The notes beneath the pieces were generated by a model. The model was not told where the DNA came from and did not search any database. It saw nothing but the letters and a program-made list of their open reading frames with translations. DNA of 64,000 bases from Diadophis punctatus similis. Taxonomy: Eukaryota; Chordata; Lepidosauria; Squamata; Dipsadidae. Of this stretch, positions 12,595 through 25,900 are shown piece after piece; the stretch's first letter is position 1; every line of letters starts with the position of its first letter. The translations under genes were made by a program, and so were the position numbers. The stretch is taken from NCBI GenBank assembly GCA_023053685.1, contig JALIGW010000001.1, forward strand, positions 160,672,547-160,736,546, given 5' to 3'.

Positions 12595-13071
12595 TCATTG
12601 TTAATTGGTTCTGGGAGGCCCTTCATGGCTTAGGACCAGGATATCTTCGGGACCGCATTCTGCCTCATACTTCCCTCCGACCGGTTAGGGCCCACAGAGT
12701 TGGCCTCCTCCAGGTCCCGTCGGCCAAGCAATGCCGGCTGGCGGGCCCTAGGGGGAGAGCCTTCTCTGTGGCCGGCCCCGTGCTCTGGAACCAACTACCC
12801 CCAGAGACCCGGACCATCCCCACTCTGCTGGCCTTCCGAAAAGCCGTCAAAACATGGCTTTTCCTGCAGGTGGGGGGGACAGCTTAATCCACCTGAGATT
12901 ACCCCCCCAAGTATGTATGATGTTGAATGGATGTTGTTGTTTTAATATTGTTTTTTTAAAAAATTTGTATTTGTTTCTTTTTAATTATATGTATTTTGAT
13001 TATTCTTGTATTTTTCCCTGTTGTACGCCGCCCTGAGTCCTTCGGGAGTTGGGCGGCATATAAGAATAACA
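12595..13071 (+). mobile_element. L2-clade LINE 3' end
   Basis: The frame at 12588-12887 encodes GPGYLRDRILPHTSLRPVRA and, after a short gap, WNQLPPETRTIPTLLAFRKA, matching the last 90 or so residues of the intact L2 ORF at 23-26 kb with one or two changes. The 3' UTR then runs to GCCGCCCTGAGTCCTTCGGG and GGGCGGCATATAAGAATAAC and passes straight into an AAAT array. High similarity indicates a fairly recent 5'-truncated copy. Confidence 0.92.
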
Positions 13072-13195
<124 letters not shown>

Positions 13196-13199
13196 GATG

Positions 13200-15630
13200 A
13201 GTACGGAAAAAAAAAATGTCCCATAAGGTAAGTCACAAGGCAGCTGACAGCAACAAGTTTTAGCTAAGTACCAAACAAATGATGAATACTGGGACAAAAT
13301 TTTCACATCAAAATGTATTGAGTCCCAAATTCTATGAGTTTCAAAGCAGTTGAGTACCAAGCTACCACTGTAATCTGCAAGGTATTTGATTGCAACTAGC
13401 TATATTAGTCTTGGGAATTGCATGGATTGCATATTATAACTACACAGAAAAAGTTCTAATAGTGTCAAAGACAAGATTAAGATAAAAACACAGAATATGA
13501 ATAAAAAAATATAAAGGTTCCCAGTTGCAGTTCTTTATTCCCCCCTTTTTAGAGGAAAGCCAAGACAATTTTCGAATTTTTCTTCAAATAGCTGAGATAC
13601 CAGCTCTGAAACCAAGATGTCTTCTTGATATTTAGAAATTTTAGGTAGCCAAAAGGTGCACCACCTTCTTTTCATATGAGGGAAAAATGAATATGCAGAT
13701 TTGTTTATCATATCATAATAAAGTGATTTTAATTCTTCGAGTTAACAGCAATATTTTTTCAATGAATATGTTTCAAAAAAACATGTATGGGATGAGCATT
13801 CAAAATGTAATTTAAAATTGCAGATTGCAAGAAGAGACCAGTAGCACAATTCTGTAATGAGCGTGAGTTTAAACAGAGCTTCTATTCAATTAAGTGGGCA
13901 TAGAATTACAGATTAAGTCAGTCATTCATGAACATCTTGTTTCCTCTCTTCTGTATATGTATGCTGTAGAGCTTTCTATGCTGACCTTTAATAAACATAA
14001 TCTTTTATGTTTGGGGAAAAAAATAATTGAATGTTTTGTTTCAACTGTATGCAAAAATACATTAATTAACATTAAAATTTTATATAATTCAAAGAATTAT
14101 TTGAATCAAAGATTCAAATCTTTGTCATTAAAAATATGACTTTTTTATCCATATTTTTTTCCTTGAGGAAATTACATCATATTGTAATATAAACTATACT
14201 GCCTAATATAAGCATTATGACACATTCGTACCCAGTCTTCAACTCAATTCATTACTTCTCAGACAATTTACATAACAGTAGTAAATAATTTTCTCAAACA
14301 GCCAATCTCAACTACCATTCTAAGTACCATAAAAGTAAAAAGTGAAGGCATAAAATACTGATATTATATTTATCACAATTAATTTATTAATAGCCGAAAA
14401 TATGATGTCCCAGGAAGATGTAATCGCATGTAGTCACCCAATTACTACTTATCAGCCAATCAACCTTCTTTGAGTAGCCCTGAAGCAAGACCGCAGATAT
14501 GGTCCCTAGGCACGGTAAATACAAATTTACTCTCAGCCTGCAACGGCTGATTAACAATAAAGCCCCTTATGGCAGACATTCACTACCACCTAATGCTGAG
14601 AAGCAGAAAGGCAGCACTGCTGTTAAAATAATAAACCCAAACCATTTGAAGAGGAAAAGAATTACCAAAAGTTTGTTTAGGTCCTGGTTCAGATTTTTTT
14701 TTTTAAAAAAAAAGTTGGTCCATTTATAGTTTCAGAGTTTTTAAATGATTATCCAAAATAATCATTTCCTCAAGTGGGAAAGAAGATTTTATTTATGCGT
14801 CTTGATCATTGTTTTCTTTATATCACTATATGTTAAAAATATACAATATTAGCTAGTTTGTATTATGAAGATTATATTTTAACCTGCACAGGATGGAGAC
14901 ATTGAGCTTCCTGAGTTTTATCAGTTTATTTTTAACCTATTTATCTCATTTGCTGAGAAACATCAAAACATTTGTCATGGAAATCAGCAAACTATCAAAG
15001 AGCTTAGCAAATGTTCCAGAATAGACATTCATTTCTAAGGAGAGCGCCTTAGTGTTATGTCCCACAAATTAATAGTATCATTATTTAGCAAGCTTTTTGT
15101 TTACAGAAGGAACAAGCTTTTTTGATTGTTTCATGAGGAAGTTGTGACAAACTTTGAAAAAGTTTGCTGGAAATTACTTCCAAATCATTAAATACATTTA
15201 TTTCTTATCATTGCCTCATTATTAATCTACTAAGGAGAAGTCTTGCATTCAATGGAAAACTATGGCTGCTAAAGGTGGAAAGTTTCTATCAGTTTCTCGG
15301 TGTTCTTATTAAGATAATTTCCAATGGCTATATGTCATTAAAAATAAAAATTGAAAATTAAAACTTTGTCCTTTACATATTTCAAATTCTTCTGCCTCAA
15401 TTTCTGTTTTTAAAATAAATCATTTTTAAAATAAATTCTTGTCAAACAGTTGTCCTTCAGCAGCACTGACCGGAGTCAATGGTTCTTCCCTGCTGGAAAG
15501 CTGTACCTGTTTGCATGTAACTGCTGAACAGAAGGAGAAGGGCCAAAGATGTGACAGACATATGCTAGTGCAGACACATTTCAAACCCAGACTTTTAAAA
15601 ACTGAGAGTACTGAAGAGAATGGTGTTGGT
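13200..15630. other. AT-rich noncoding DNA, no gene seen
   Basis: No transposon ends, RNA genes or credible coding regions seen. Poly-T and poly-A runs occur near 14692-14712. Confidence 0.5.
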
Positions 15631-15631
15631 T

Positions 15632-15874
15632 TAGCAATACCGTAGCGCTTAGACTTATATACCGCTTCATAGTGCTTTACAGCCCTCTCTAAATGGTTTA
15701 CAGAGTTCAGCATATTGCCCCCAACAATCTGGGTCCTCATTTTACCCACCTCAGAAGGATGGAAGGCTGAGTCAACCTTGAGCCGCTGAGATTTGAACAG
15801 CTGAAGTCCCGAACTAGCAGTCAGCTGAAGTAGCCTGCAGTGCTGCACTCTAACCTCTGCACCACCTCGGCTCT
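15632..15874 (-). mobile_element. tRNA-headed SINE with L2-like tail
   Basis: Same family and orientation as 7233-7463. The plus strand shows ACCGCTTCATAGTGCTTTAC, then CTCAGAAGGATGGAAGGCTG, and ends in the reverse complement of the tRNA head (ACCACCTCGGCTCTT). The tRNA-like head is more diverged than in the other copies, suggesting greater age. Confidence 0.85.
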
Positions 15875-15879
15875 TTTTT

Positions 15880-17935
15880 TTTCCTTCAGACTTTTAAAGT
15901 CTGGTTTTCAGGTTTTTCCTTCCTTCAGACTTTTAAAATCTTAAACTTATTTGAGGTTTGTAGTTTTATTTTAACAAGAATCTTACTGAAAGTCCAATCC
16001 AAATATTTACTCACCTCTGCTTATCACCTAATTAATCAAAATCATCCACCTATTACACAAAGAGGTACATTTGGACAGAGTGTGTGAAAGAAAAACCATG
16101 TCAGTTTGTTGTTTTATGCATTGTAGAATGCCATATATCCAACCCCCCAGTGGGAATTTAAACCAAATAATTCAAAATAAACAACCTATGTAGATGCTCT
16201 TTTTATGTATACATTTTCTGTGGCAGTAAATTCCATTAAAATCAAATGCACCTTCTCACCAATGCAACTTTACTCAATGTAAGGATAAGGTGACACCGAA
16301 TTAGAGAAGCGTCCCAAGAAGACTAACCGCTTTGCAATAAGAGGAATTATACTGCAAATCTGCTCTGGGCAGAAACCTGTTCACATCTAGTACTTTTCAT
16401 TGCAGGCCTTGAAACTCCAAAATATGCAGAATAGTACCAAAGTGTTATTTTTTTTACCTTTTTTATTCTTAATTTTTAGAAATCAGATACTTTGCTTTCC
16501 CACATACTGTACATTAGTAGTTCGTTGCTCAGAACAGTGCTCAAAGTTAAAATGCCCATGGTTTAACTATGTATTTCTCAGTTGCATTTTTCTTTTTTAA
16601 AAGAGTAGAAGTGCATAACGTGCCGCTTAATGGACTATATTTGATGCCTTAAATACATTTCTACATTTAAATAACCAAACATCTTGGACTTGCACTTTAA
16701 GGGTATTATTCAACCAAACCAAATCCAAGTGCTGCAAATTTAAGTCACCTCGATATCAGCACAAGCATTGTGTATGAATTTAAGAGTCTGGCTTATGCAT
16801 GCTTACCTTAGAAAAACTACTTCTGAGCAAATACATGAAGAGTCAGAATGTAGCCCTCTTACCCATTATAATAGCTCCACAAAGTGCTTTAACTCTGGTT
16901 CTTTGTACTGTCTTTGATGCCACAATAAGAAGAGCTGCATTGTTCTCAGGGCTCACATACAGACACCTACCCATCTGCCTGTCTCCGGTGTATCTTTCCA
17001 CAATGGAACAAATGGCTTGGGTGTTTGATCATTTTGAATCAGCTGCAGCTCCCTTGCCACTTGCTTTCTAATTCCTTTTTGTTCTCTTATGAACTTCAGG
17101 GGCCTCTAACTGCAGGGGGGATGGGACACATGGTACAACTCTCACCTACTGGTGGGGAAAATACACACTCCGGTCATCTCGTTTCTTTCTTTTTCTCTCT
17201 CTCTCCTTTTTTTTCTTTTTTTCCAGGGCAAGATCAGCACAGGATTCTGAGGAAGTCTCCTTTTTGCTCCCACTTTCCCGTTCTCAACTTTCCTTCTGCT
17301 TCAAATCCTGCCCCATATGAAATCATGTATACATTTTTTTGAAATAAATATACTGCACCCTTCTGGTTGCTCTAATAATGGATCAAAATGACATCTTGAC
17401 CAGAGGTGGGTAGCCGAGGCCTGCGCCTCTCACACATTGTGCTTTGACAAATGGTCTGTCTCCTGGAACAAGGCTGCCTTTTAAAATAAAGAAATGCCCT
17501 GAAAGGCTCTGCCGGGCGGGCGGCACATGTTGTTCTCTGTCTTCTGGGCTGTGATTTCCATATTTGCTTCCCCAACAGGAGCAGAGTTACCCCTGCCGTT
17601 GACCCCTCTAAATCGGAACCAGAGAGGTCACCCGGTAGGGTAATTTCTTCAGATCTCCAAGTTCTTCTTTGAAAATATATCCTGAGAAAGGACAAGCCAA
17701 ATTTCTTCTCCATATACCTAGCGTTTTGCTGCAGGGAGTAAAGTCTGCTTCCTCACCAAGAGAACACAAACTGGGAGATTCATTTCAAATATTTTTAGGC
17801 AGCTCTTCAGGGAAATTCTCAGAAAGGCATTGAATGAGGATGAAATATATAAAATAACAAGAATGCAAGCTCAGGAATACTGAGCAACACTGTAACATTT
17901 GTGGATAATACTTTGAAAAACCAACATTCCTTGAA
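15880..17935. other. noncoding DNA, no gene seen
   Basis: A 20-bp phrase (CCTTCAGACTTTTAAAGTCT and a near copy) is repeated at about 15885 and 15922. A pyrimidine run lies at 17190-17225. Minus-strand 113-codon and plus-strand 105-codon ORFs in 17.0-17.7 kb have no recognised domain. Confidence 0.5.
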
Positions 17936-17938
17936 ATT

Positions 17939-17976
17939 GGATGGATGGATGGATGGATGGATGGATGGATGGATGG
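17939..17976 (+). repeat. (GGAT)n microsatellite
   Basis: About nine perfect GGAT/ATGG units. Confidence 0.95.
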
Positions 17977-18259
17977 ACAGATAGAGTTGAATGAGGGCAT
18001 CAGAGATGGCTCCTAGGCCAGCCTGACTGAGAAAGAAATACACATAAAGGTAATAAAGCTGAACTGACCTTCTGTATAGGTTTCACCCAGTTTCCCCAAA
18101 CCTTACCCCCGCATACTTTTAGTTGGAAGTTGGATTGATCCAAAAGATAACTTTAGATTTGTATAATAGAAGGACATCCTTCAGACAGTCAGATTCTAAA
18201 CTGTTTATACATGACCTTAATTAACAACGTAAAGGTTGCATTTTGTCTCAATTAGAGTG

Positions 18260-18630
<371 letters not shown>

Positions 18631-18893
18631 GGGACCTTTCTTTGTTCCACACCTATATCCTCTAGGATTTTGCTTTTCTTAGGATCTACTACAAACTACT
18701 TTGAGGTTTTGCATTCTAAGAGCCACCAGCAAATGAAAAGTCAACTATGCTTATTGTGTTTTTGTTTATGTATGAGTGTGTGTGTGGACATTCTGAGACA
18801 TCAATATTAACCAAGGAAGCAAGTTTTTACAAACATTTAGAGAAAACTTTATTTCACTTGACAACCATTTCTATGTGTGGTGCTTTATTTGAA

Positions 18894-18895
<2 letters not shown>

Positions 18896-18952
<57 letters not shown>

Positions 18953-18972
18953 TGTATGTGTGTGTGTGTGTG
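18896..18972 (+). repeat. (TG)n microsatellite
   Basis: About 37 TG units with two interruptions near 18950. Confidence 0.95.
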
Positions 18973-18974
18973 CA

Positions 18975-21900
18975 TGTGTTGCAGTAGATGTATGTAAGTA
19001 TACATGCTCAACCTTTTTTTTTAGATTTTGAGAAGGAGAAACGATTTTGTAAAAAAAATATTTCCATTACTGGCATTCATCGTATGCAAAGTTGAGAGAT
19101 AAAGATAAACCAGGTTGGAAGTGAGAAACTGGTGACCCATAGGCTCCCCGTGGCTTCCCATTCCCTAAATACTTTCATTAGACTTAAACAAAACCTTATG
19201 TTGGAAATAGTGGAGGCCCCACTGTTTCCCCCCCCCCCCAGCCTAATTATAATAGTGGGGGAGGAAGCTTAACCCTTCTCTGCCCATGTACTGCAACTCC
19301 CCAAAATGACTTCTGGGCAACTATTAATTTGGAAAAGTTCTTGTTGATTTGAATTGAAAAAATTTATAAAGCCTTACTGGAGCAGTTAGGAAGCAGGACA
19401 CAAAGTTGAGAAGAAGAGAGAAACTTAGAGTGTTATGATCAGAAGTCACCCCTATTGTAACTTGCCTTTAGTGTAAATGACTGGGAATTCTTACCTGTTT
19501 TGAGTGGAAAGGTACAGATTGGCATTAATCTCAGATCAGATTTCCTCTTTTTTTCCCCTTTTAATTCCAAAATGCAAGAGTAATTTGCAGGTCTGCTTAA
19601 AGGACAATGTCATGGCTGGATTAACATTTCAAATGTAAGAGGGAAAAAAACCATTATTGCCTCATACAGAATTTAGTTAGATTTATTCAAATATTTATTA
19701 CAAATACAATGAATGTTACTTGGATTTAATTTCTGCTAGTATTTATCATGTCATGGATACCCTAGGAACAGAAATACCAAATCCACTCAAAACAGAATTC
19801 ATGTCTGAATTATTTTCCATCCCTAGTTATTAGTTTGCTCGGGTTATGTTTTGTTTGTTTTGACTTTCTTAGGTGAATCCTGTATTGAATTTTAAGGTTT
19901 GCAGATTTTTCAGATTTCAAACATAAAACAAAACTAGTTTTAATATAAGCAACTAATTGGAATCTAGGAAAAAATATGGTGCAATTTTGATGTGATTCAA
20001 AATTTTATGGATACATTAGTGGAAAAAGATATGCCATTTTAGATTATCTAATTTCATATATTTGTGGAACTAACAAGTCAATAACTGTCTTTAATCATAA
20101 TTAATCAACGTGGAACATTTTAATACATAGGACAAGTAACGTTACCAGAGCCCTAACTCTGAAATGGGAGGAAAAAGCATGTCTACACTTTGATTTTAGC
20201 TGTTCATCAAGCCACCTAGCACATATTTGGTTTTTTTAAAAAAATACATCAGAAAAGTGTCATTTGATCATCTAATGACCTCTGGTGGATGAATGTAATT
20301 GAATCAGAACATACTATAAAATACTCTGAACCTGTCATTATTGGCTTCTGTTTCATTAGTCTCCACTAACTACACTTATAAAAAATATAACATCTTCTAC
20401 AAGATGCCAAATTCTTGCCAAATACATCCATATCCTAACCCTAACCAAAGGGGGAAAAACAGTGGCCCTACAATCCTCTCCCCCCAAAATGGATATGGTT
20501 CCAGGAGTTAAACCAATACTTTTGTACCCACTGCAAACTCTGAGGCATTTTTCTACTTTTAAATCTTGATCAACCCACACAAACATTCTCCCACCCATCT
20601 GTAATAATTTCCAAGGAAGCTTATAACAACAATCAACTTAATAATAATTATGAAGCAAGCAAACAAACAAGCATATGCAATGCTTTCCAAATAGTAGCTG
20701 CTTCCCACTATGAAACCAACTACCCTTACATGTTGAAATTTTCCACTCCTTTCCCATCATTTTATTCTTTGATCCTTTACTCCTTCTCTACCTTCTCTCT
20801 TCCTTCAGTCTAGGTTGTCTCCAAAGGCTGTGAGGGATCTCTTGTCAATCAGGGGTAACAACTGTGTGGAATCTTACTAATTTAATCACTGCATCAATTC
20901 TATTTTTTTATAATGCAAAGCTGGCAACGAATCCCCCAATAACACAAGTGGTCTAAACAACTGCATGCTCTACTTATTTGCATGTAGTGTGTCATTTGAA
21001 TGCTGCTGCAAAATGTCCAGTGAAAGACATTTGGCTGGGGGCAAGCCCTTCCTCTTGAACAAGAGAAGCACACAATTATCCTGTTTCTTCCTTTATCTAT
21101 TGTAGCTTCCCACACAGCTGGCTCAGTGGCAAGAAGATGCCTTGTCTTGCACAAAGTCAATTTGGATACAACCCATTATTTACTACAAATCCAAACAAGC
21201 TATATTTTCATGTGCTGTTTGTATTCTAATTACCTTGCAATGTTACCCAAAAGTACAATTACTATTGGGAAGGTATTACATTTCCAGCTTTTTCAGATAT
21301 TTAGGAGTACAACAGTTTCTCCTTAATGATGTTTTTATGCACTGATGAGAGATGGATAGGAAATGAAGCTTGAAATCCATTGAACTTCAAATATACAGGC
21401 TATAGTGAAATGCCTATGCTCTGAAATTTCCCCTTCTCAGAATGGTGCAGCATGCTTCATGATCAAAAAATGGGCTCAGTATGGGCAGATGGATAAATAT
21501 TTGAGGGAAAAAAATCATTGTTGTATGCTTATAAATAGCGCATGTAGGGAGACAAGTACATAAACATCCACTGGACAGGAAAAAAGGATACATGAACATT
21601 TGTATCAGCTTGATGTGTCAGTTCATAAGCAGTGGGGTCAAACTGCTGGGGAGATGGGGAGAAATGTGGTGAAAATGAAATTAATGGAATATCTAGCACT
21701 AACCTAGGAACTATAATGCCATCATCTTTTTCATGTGATGTGTGAGTGGAACTATCCTTATTTATAATGCTTTTTAATAAACACTTTTTATAAAGGCAAA
21801 CTTGCACCATTCACTAAAGGGCATTAGCATAGGAGAGTTGTAGTACATACCACAATTAAATTGACTCTAGTTGTAGAACGCAAAATTTCAATGATGCGCT

Positions 21901-22085
21901 AGTTGAGGAGCAAGAAAATCATGATTTCCCAAAACCAAATGAAATATTTTTAAAAAGAAAAAGATTTTATATGAGTGGAAAATCCAATAACTTTACAAGA
22001 CAAGAAATGCCTGGAAGAAATATATCTGGATTGCCATCCAGTAAATGAGGAACATCTGTAAGTGCATCCCCTCTCCTCATTGATC
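18975..22085. other. noncoding DNA, no gene seen
   Basis: About 3 kb with no recognised transposon, RNA or coding sequence apart from short homopolymers (poly-C near 19230). Short ORFs of 60-93 codons show no domain. Confidence 0.5.
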
Positions 22086-22093
22086 ACCTAGCT

Positions 22094-22225
22094 CACGGGT
22101 GTCAAACTCGCCGCATCACGTTGCCGTCAGGTGACATTTCACAGTTTTTCCCATTCGCGGAGCTGGGGTGGGCGTGGCCCGCATGTGACACATCCAGCCC
22201 ACTGGCCACCAGTTTGACACCCCTG
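22094..22225. mobile_element. short hAT MITE
   Basis: The left end CACGGGTGTCAAACTCG and the right end AGTTTGACACCCCTG are inverted repeats matching the ends of the larger element at 29843-30472. The interior has GGGCGTGGCCCGC, as that element does. The flanks share CTAGCT in shifted register, so the 8-bp duplication is decayed. Confidence 0.75.
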
Positions 22226-22639
22226 AGTCTAGCTAAATCCAATGTTTGTCCCTGCTCATACAATTTAGCAGTATGCAGTGTGCTTACTGGCTTACTTACA
22301 GTAGCAATAGGGAATAATTTACAACTTGTTCTGTCCATTTTGTAATTCTAACATCTAAGCAGCTTTGTGATTAAGGCATCAACTGTTGAAGGGGATAGGG
22401 AGGAGAAACTGGAAAAATTGTATTTTACTTAAGTCAGGGTCATTATTAAAGCAACAGTAGAATCTTGGTGGTCACTTTTCAAAGAAAATAGATGGAATGC
22501 TGGTGCTCTTTTGCATCACTGCCTTCTGCCAGCTGCTCTTTTTAAATGAATTTAAGCTACACATGGCAGTAACATCAAGCATTTTTGACATGAAGGTATA
22601 ACCATCCAAAACCTGTTTAAGATTATTGGTAGTGACCTA

Positions 22640-22905
22640 TACCATTATCAAAGAGGCTTCATTCATTCATTCATTCACTCACTCACTCACTCACTTGATT
22701 TGAGTCCTCCTTTTTTGTTCAAAATAGCTAACAAATTATACAAACACGATACAAATAAAATGAAACCAATGCTAAAGTCAGTCAACTATTAAAAGCTCAC
22801 TGAAAGATATCCATCCTTATAGATTTCTAAAATGCTAAGAGAGTGGGGTCCAATGAAACTCCAAAGGGAGTATGTTCCCTAGTCTTGCAGCAACCAGGTG
22901 AAGAT
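22640..22905 (-). mobile_element. older L2-clade LINE, 3' part, split by a younger L2
   Basis: On the minus strand, GGGAACATACTCCCTTTGGA, then CCCCACTCTCTTAGCATTTT aligns with the L2 segment coding for WNQLPPEIRTIPTLLAF, but with many substitutions. The tail ends in GAGT and GAAT tetranucleotides (22655-22695). The matching upstream part lies at 26073-26200, on the other side of the intact L2. Confidence 0.65.
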
Positions 22906-25900
22906 TTATTTAAACGCTCTTATAGGCCGCCCAATCCCGTGGGACTCAGGGCGGCGTACAACATGAATAAGAGGCGTACATTAAAAAACAATCGTCATTA
23001 ATTTAAATTAAAAATATAATTAAAAAGAAGACATTATAAACACAACATTCAGGGGGAATCTGGTTGTCCTATTCACCCCATCTGCCGGAAGAGCCATGTT
23101 TTTAAGGCTTTACGGAAGGCCAGTAGGGTGGGGATAGTCCGGATCTCTGGTGGCAGTTGGTTCCAGAGGGACGGGGCTCCCACAGAGAAGGCCCTCCCCC
23201 GCGGTCCCGCCAACCGACATTGTTTGGCCGACGGGACCCGGAGGAGGCCCTCTCTGTGGGACCTAACCGGTCTTAGGGAGGTATGTGGTAGGATGCGGTC
23301 CCGCAGGTAGCCTGGCCCTGAGCCATGTAGGGCTTTAAAGGTAGCGACCAACACCTTAAATTGCACCCGGAGGCTGACTGGTAGCCAATGCAGCTGGCGA
23401 AGGATAGGTGTTACGTGGGTGTATCTCGGTACACCCACTACTGCACGCGCAGCTGCATTCTGTACCAGCTGGAGTCTCCGGATGCTCTTTGAGGGTAGCC
23501 CCATGTAGAGCGCGTTACAGTAGTCTAGCCGTGAGGTGACAAGGGCATGAGTGACTGTGAGCAAGGCCTCCCTCTCCAAGTAAGGTCGCAATTGGTGCAC
23601 AAGACGGATTTGTGCAAAGGTCCCCCTAGCCACAGCTGAAAGATGTTGCTCCAATTTTAGCTGTGGATCTAGGAGGACACCCAAATTGCGAACCTGTTCT
23701 GAGGGAGTCAATTTTTCTCCCCCGAGAACCAAGGAGGGACAGTCGACATAGTCCTTGGGAGGCAATATCCAGAGCCACTCAGTCTTGTCTGGGTTGAGCC
23801 TGAGTCTGTTCACTCCCATCCAGACCCTCACATCGTCCAGGCAGCGGCACATCACATCAACTGCTTCACTGAACTGACACGGGGTGGAGATGTATAACTG
23901 GGTATCGTCAGCATACTGTTGATACCTCACCCCATGTCGTCGGATGATCTCACCCAGCGGTTTCATGTAAATGTTAAACAGGATGGGCGAGAGGACCGAG
24001 CCCTGTGGCACCCCGCAAACCAGGGGCCTAGGGGCCGACCTCTGTCCTCCTGTCAACACCGACTGCGTCCTGTCAGAGAGATAGGAGGAGAACCACTGTA
24101 AAACAGTGCCTCCCACTCCCATCTCCCCAAGACGACGCAGAAGGATACCATGGTCAATGGTATCGAAAGCCGCTGAGAGGTCAAGTAGCACCAGGATGGA
24201 GGAATGACCCCCATCCCGGGCTCGCCAGAGATCATCCATCAGCGCGACCAAAGCAGTCTCCGTACTGTAGCCGCGCCTGAAACCCGATTGAAAGGGATCC
24301 AGATAATCAGTATCCTCCAATAGCCGCAGGAGTTGGAGCGAAACCACCTTCTCAACAACCTTACCCAAGAAGGGTAAGTTGGAGACTGGACGGAAGTTCT
24401 TTAAATCCGCTGGGTCCAGGGAAGGCTTCTTGAGGAGGGGCCTCACCACCGCAGCTTTTAAAGGCTGTGGGATGGATCCCTCTCTCAAAGAAGCGATCAC
24501 AACCGCCTGGAGCCAGCCGCGTGTCACCTCCCTGCTGGCAGAAACCAGCCAGGAGGGGCACGGGTCCAATAAACAGGTGGAGGCGCTCATCGCTCCTATG
24601 GCCTTGTCCACATCCTCAGGAGTGACAGGTTCAAACTCATCCCATATAACAGGACTAAGACTCACCCCTGTCATCTCGGCTTGCCCTGTCCAAATGGAGT
24701 CCAGGTCTGTCCGAATCTGAACGACTTTATCCGCCAGAAACTGGGAAAATTCCTCAGCTCTGCCCTGCAAGGGATCTTCAGCCCCCTCCTTGGCTAGGAG
24801 GGAGCGAGTCACCCTAAACAGAGCGGCTGGGCGGGAGTCGGCGGACGCAATAAGAGCGGAAAAATACGCGCATTTTGCCGCCCTTATCGCCACTAAGTAA
24901 GACTTAATGTAAGTTCTTAAAAGTGTCCGGTCAGACTCAGCTTTACTGGCTCTCCATCGTCGCTCTAGGCGTCTCTTTAGGCGCTTCATCTCCCGGAGCT
25001 CCTCAGTAAACCAAGGGGCCCTCCGGGATCCGCTGCCACGGAGAGGCCGCAAAGGCGCAATCCGGTCTAAGGCCCCCATTGCCGCCTGGTTCCAAGCAGC
25101 AACTAGAGCCTCAGATGAATCGTGTACCAGGGAGTCAGGTATTTCCCCAAGTTCCCTCTGAAATCCTTCAGATTCCATTAGGCGCCTGGGGCGGAACCAC
25201 TTAGTCGGTCCCGCCTCCTTGCGGTGGAGGAGTGGTGCCATGAAATCCAACCTCAGAAGGAAATGATCTGACCACGACAAGGGTGTTGTGACTAAACCCC
25301 TCAGCCTCAGATCATCTCTCCACTGCCCCGAGAGAAACACAAGGTCAAGCGTGTGACCTCCCTCATGAGTCGGACCCTGAACTACTTGGGTCAGGTTCAT
25401 GGTTGTCATGGAAGCCATGAACTCCTGAACTGCCTCCGAGGTTTCACCGGGCGATGGCAAATTAAAGTCCCCCAGCACCATCAACCTGGGGAACTCAATC
25501 GCCAGCCCTGCTACCGCCTCGAGCAGAACAGGCAGGGCCTTTGTAACGTAGCTAGGAGGCAGGTACGCTAACAAAAGGCCCACCTGGACCCCTAAGTCCA
25601 ACTTCAGAAGGAGCGTCTCACACCCAACAATCTCCGGGGCAGGGCTCCTTCGAGGATTAAGGTTCTGGCGAGCTATAATCGCCACTCCTCCACCCCTTCC
25701 CTGGGGTCGCGGCTGATGCTGTACTAAGAACCCGTCCGGGCACATCTCGGAGAGGGGAACCCCCCCCTCCTGGCCTAGCCAGGTCTCAGTGATACATGCC
25801 AGGTCCGCCCCCTCTTCCAGGATTAAATCCCGTACAAGGGGGGCCTTGTTGGTAATTGACCTGGCATTCAACAGTAGCAGCTTGAGCCCAGGGCCCTGAC

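Noticed and set aside
16799..17071. 90-codon ORF considered as a membrane-protein exon
   Set aside because: There is some hydrophobicity but no known motif, and it overlaps another random frame.
17372..17713. 113-codon minus-strand ORF considered as an exon
   Set aside because: There is no recognised domain, no supporting splice context and no neighbouring coding exon.
24379..24720. 113-codon plus-strand ORF
   Set aside because: It is antisense to the intact L2 reverse transcriptase; the GC-rich coding strand opens shadow frames.
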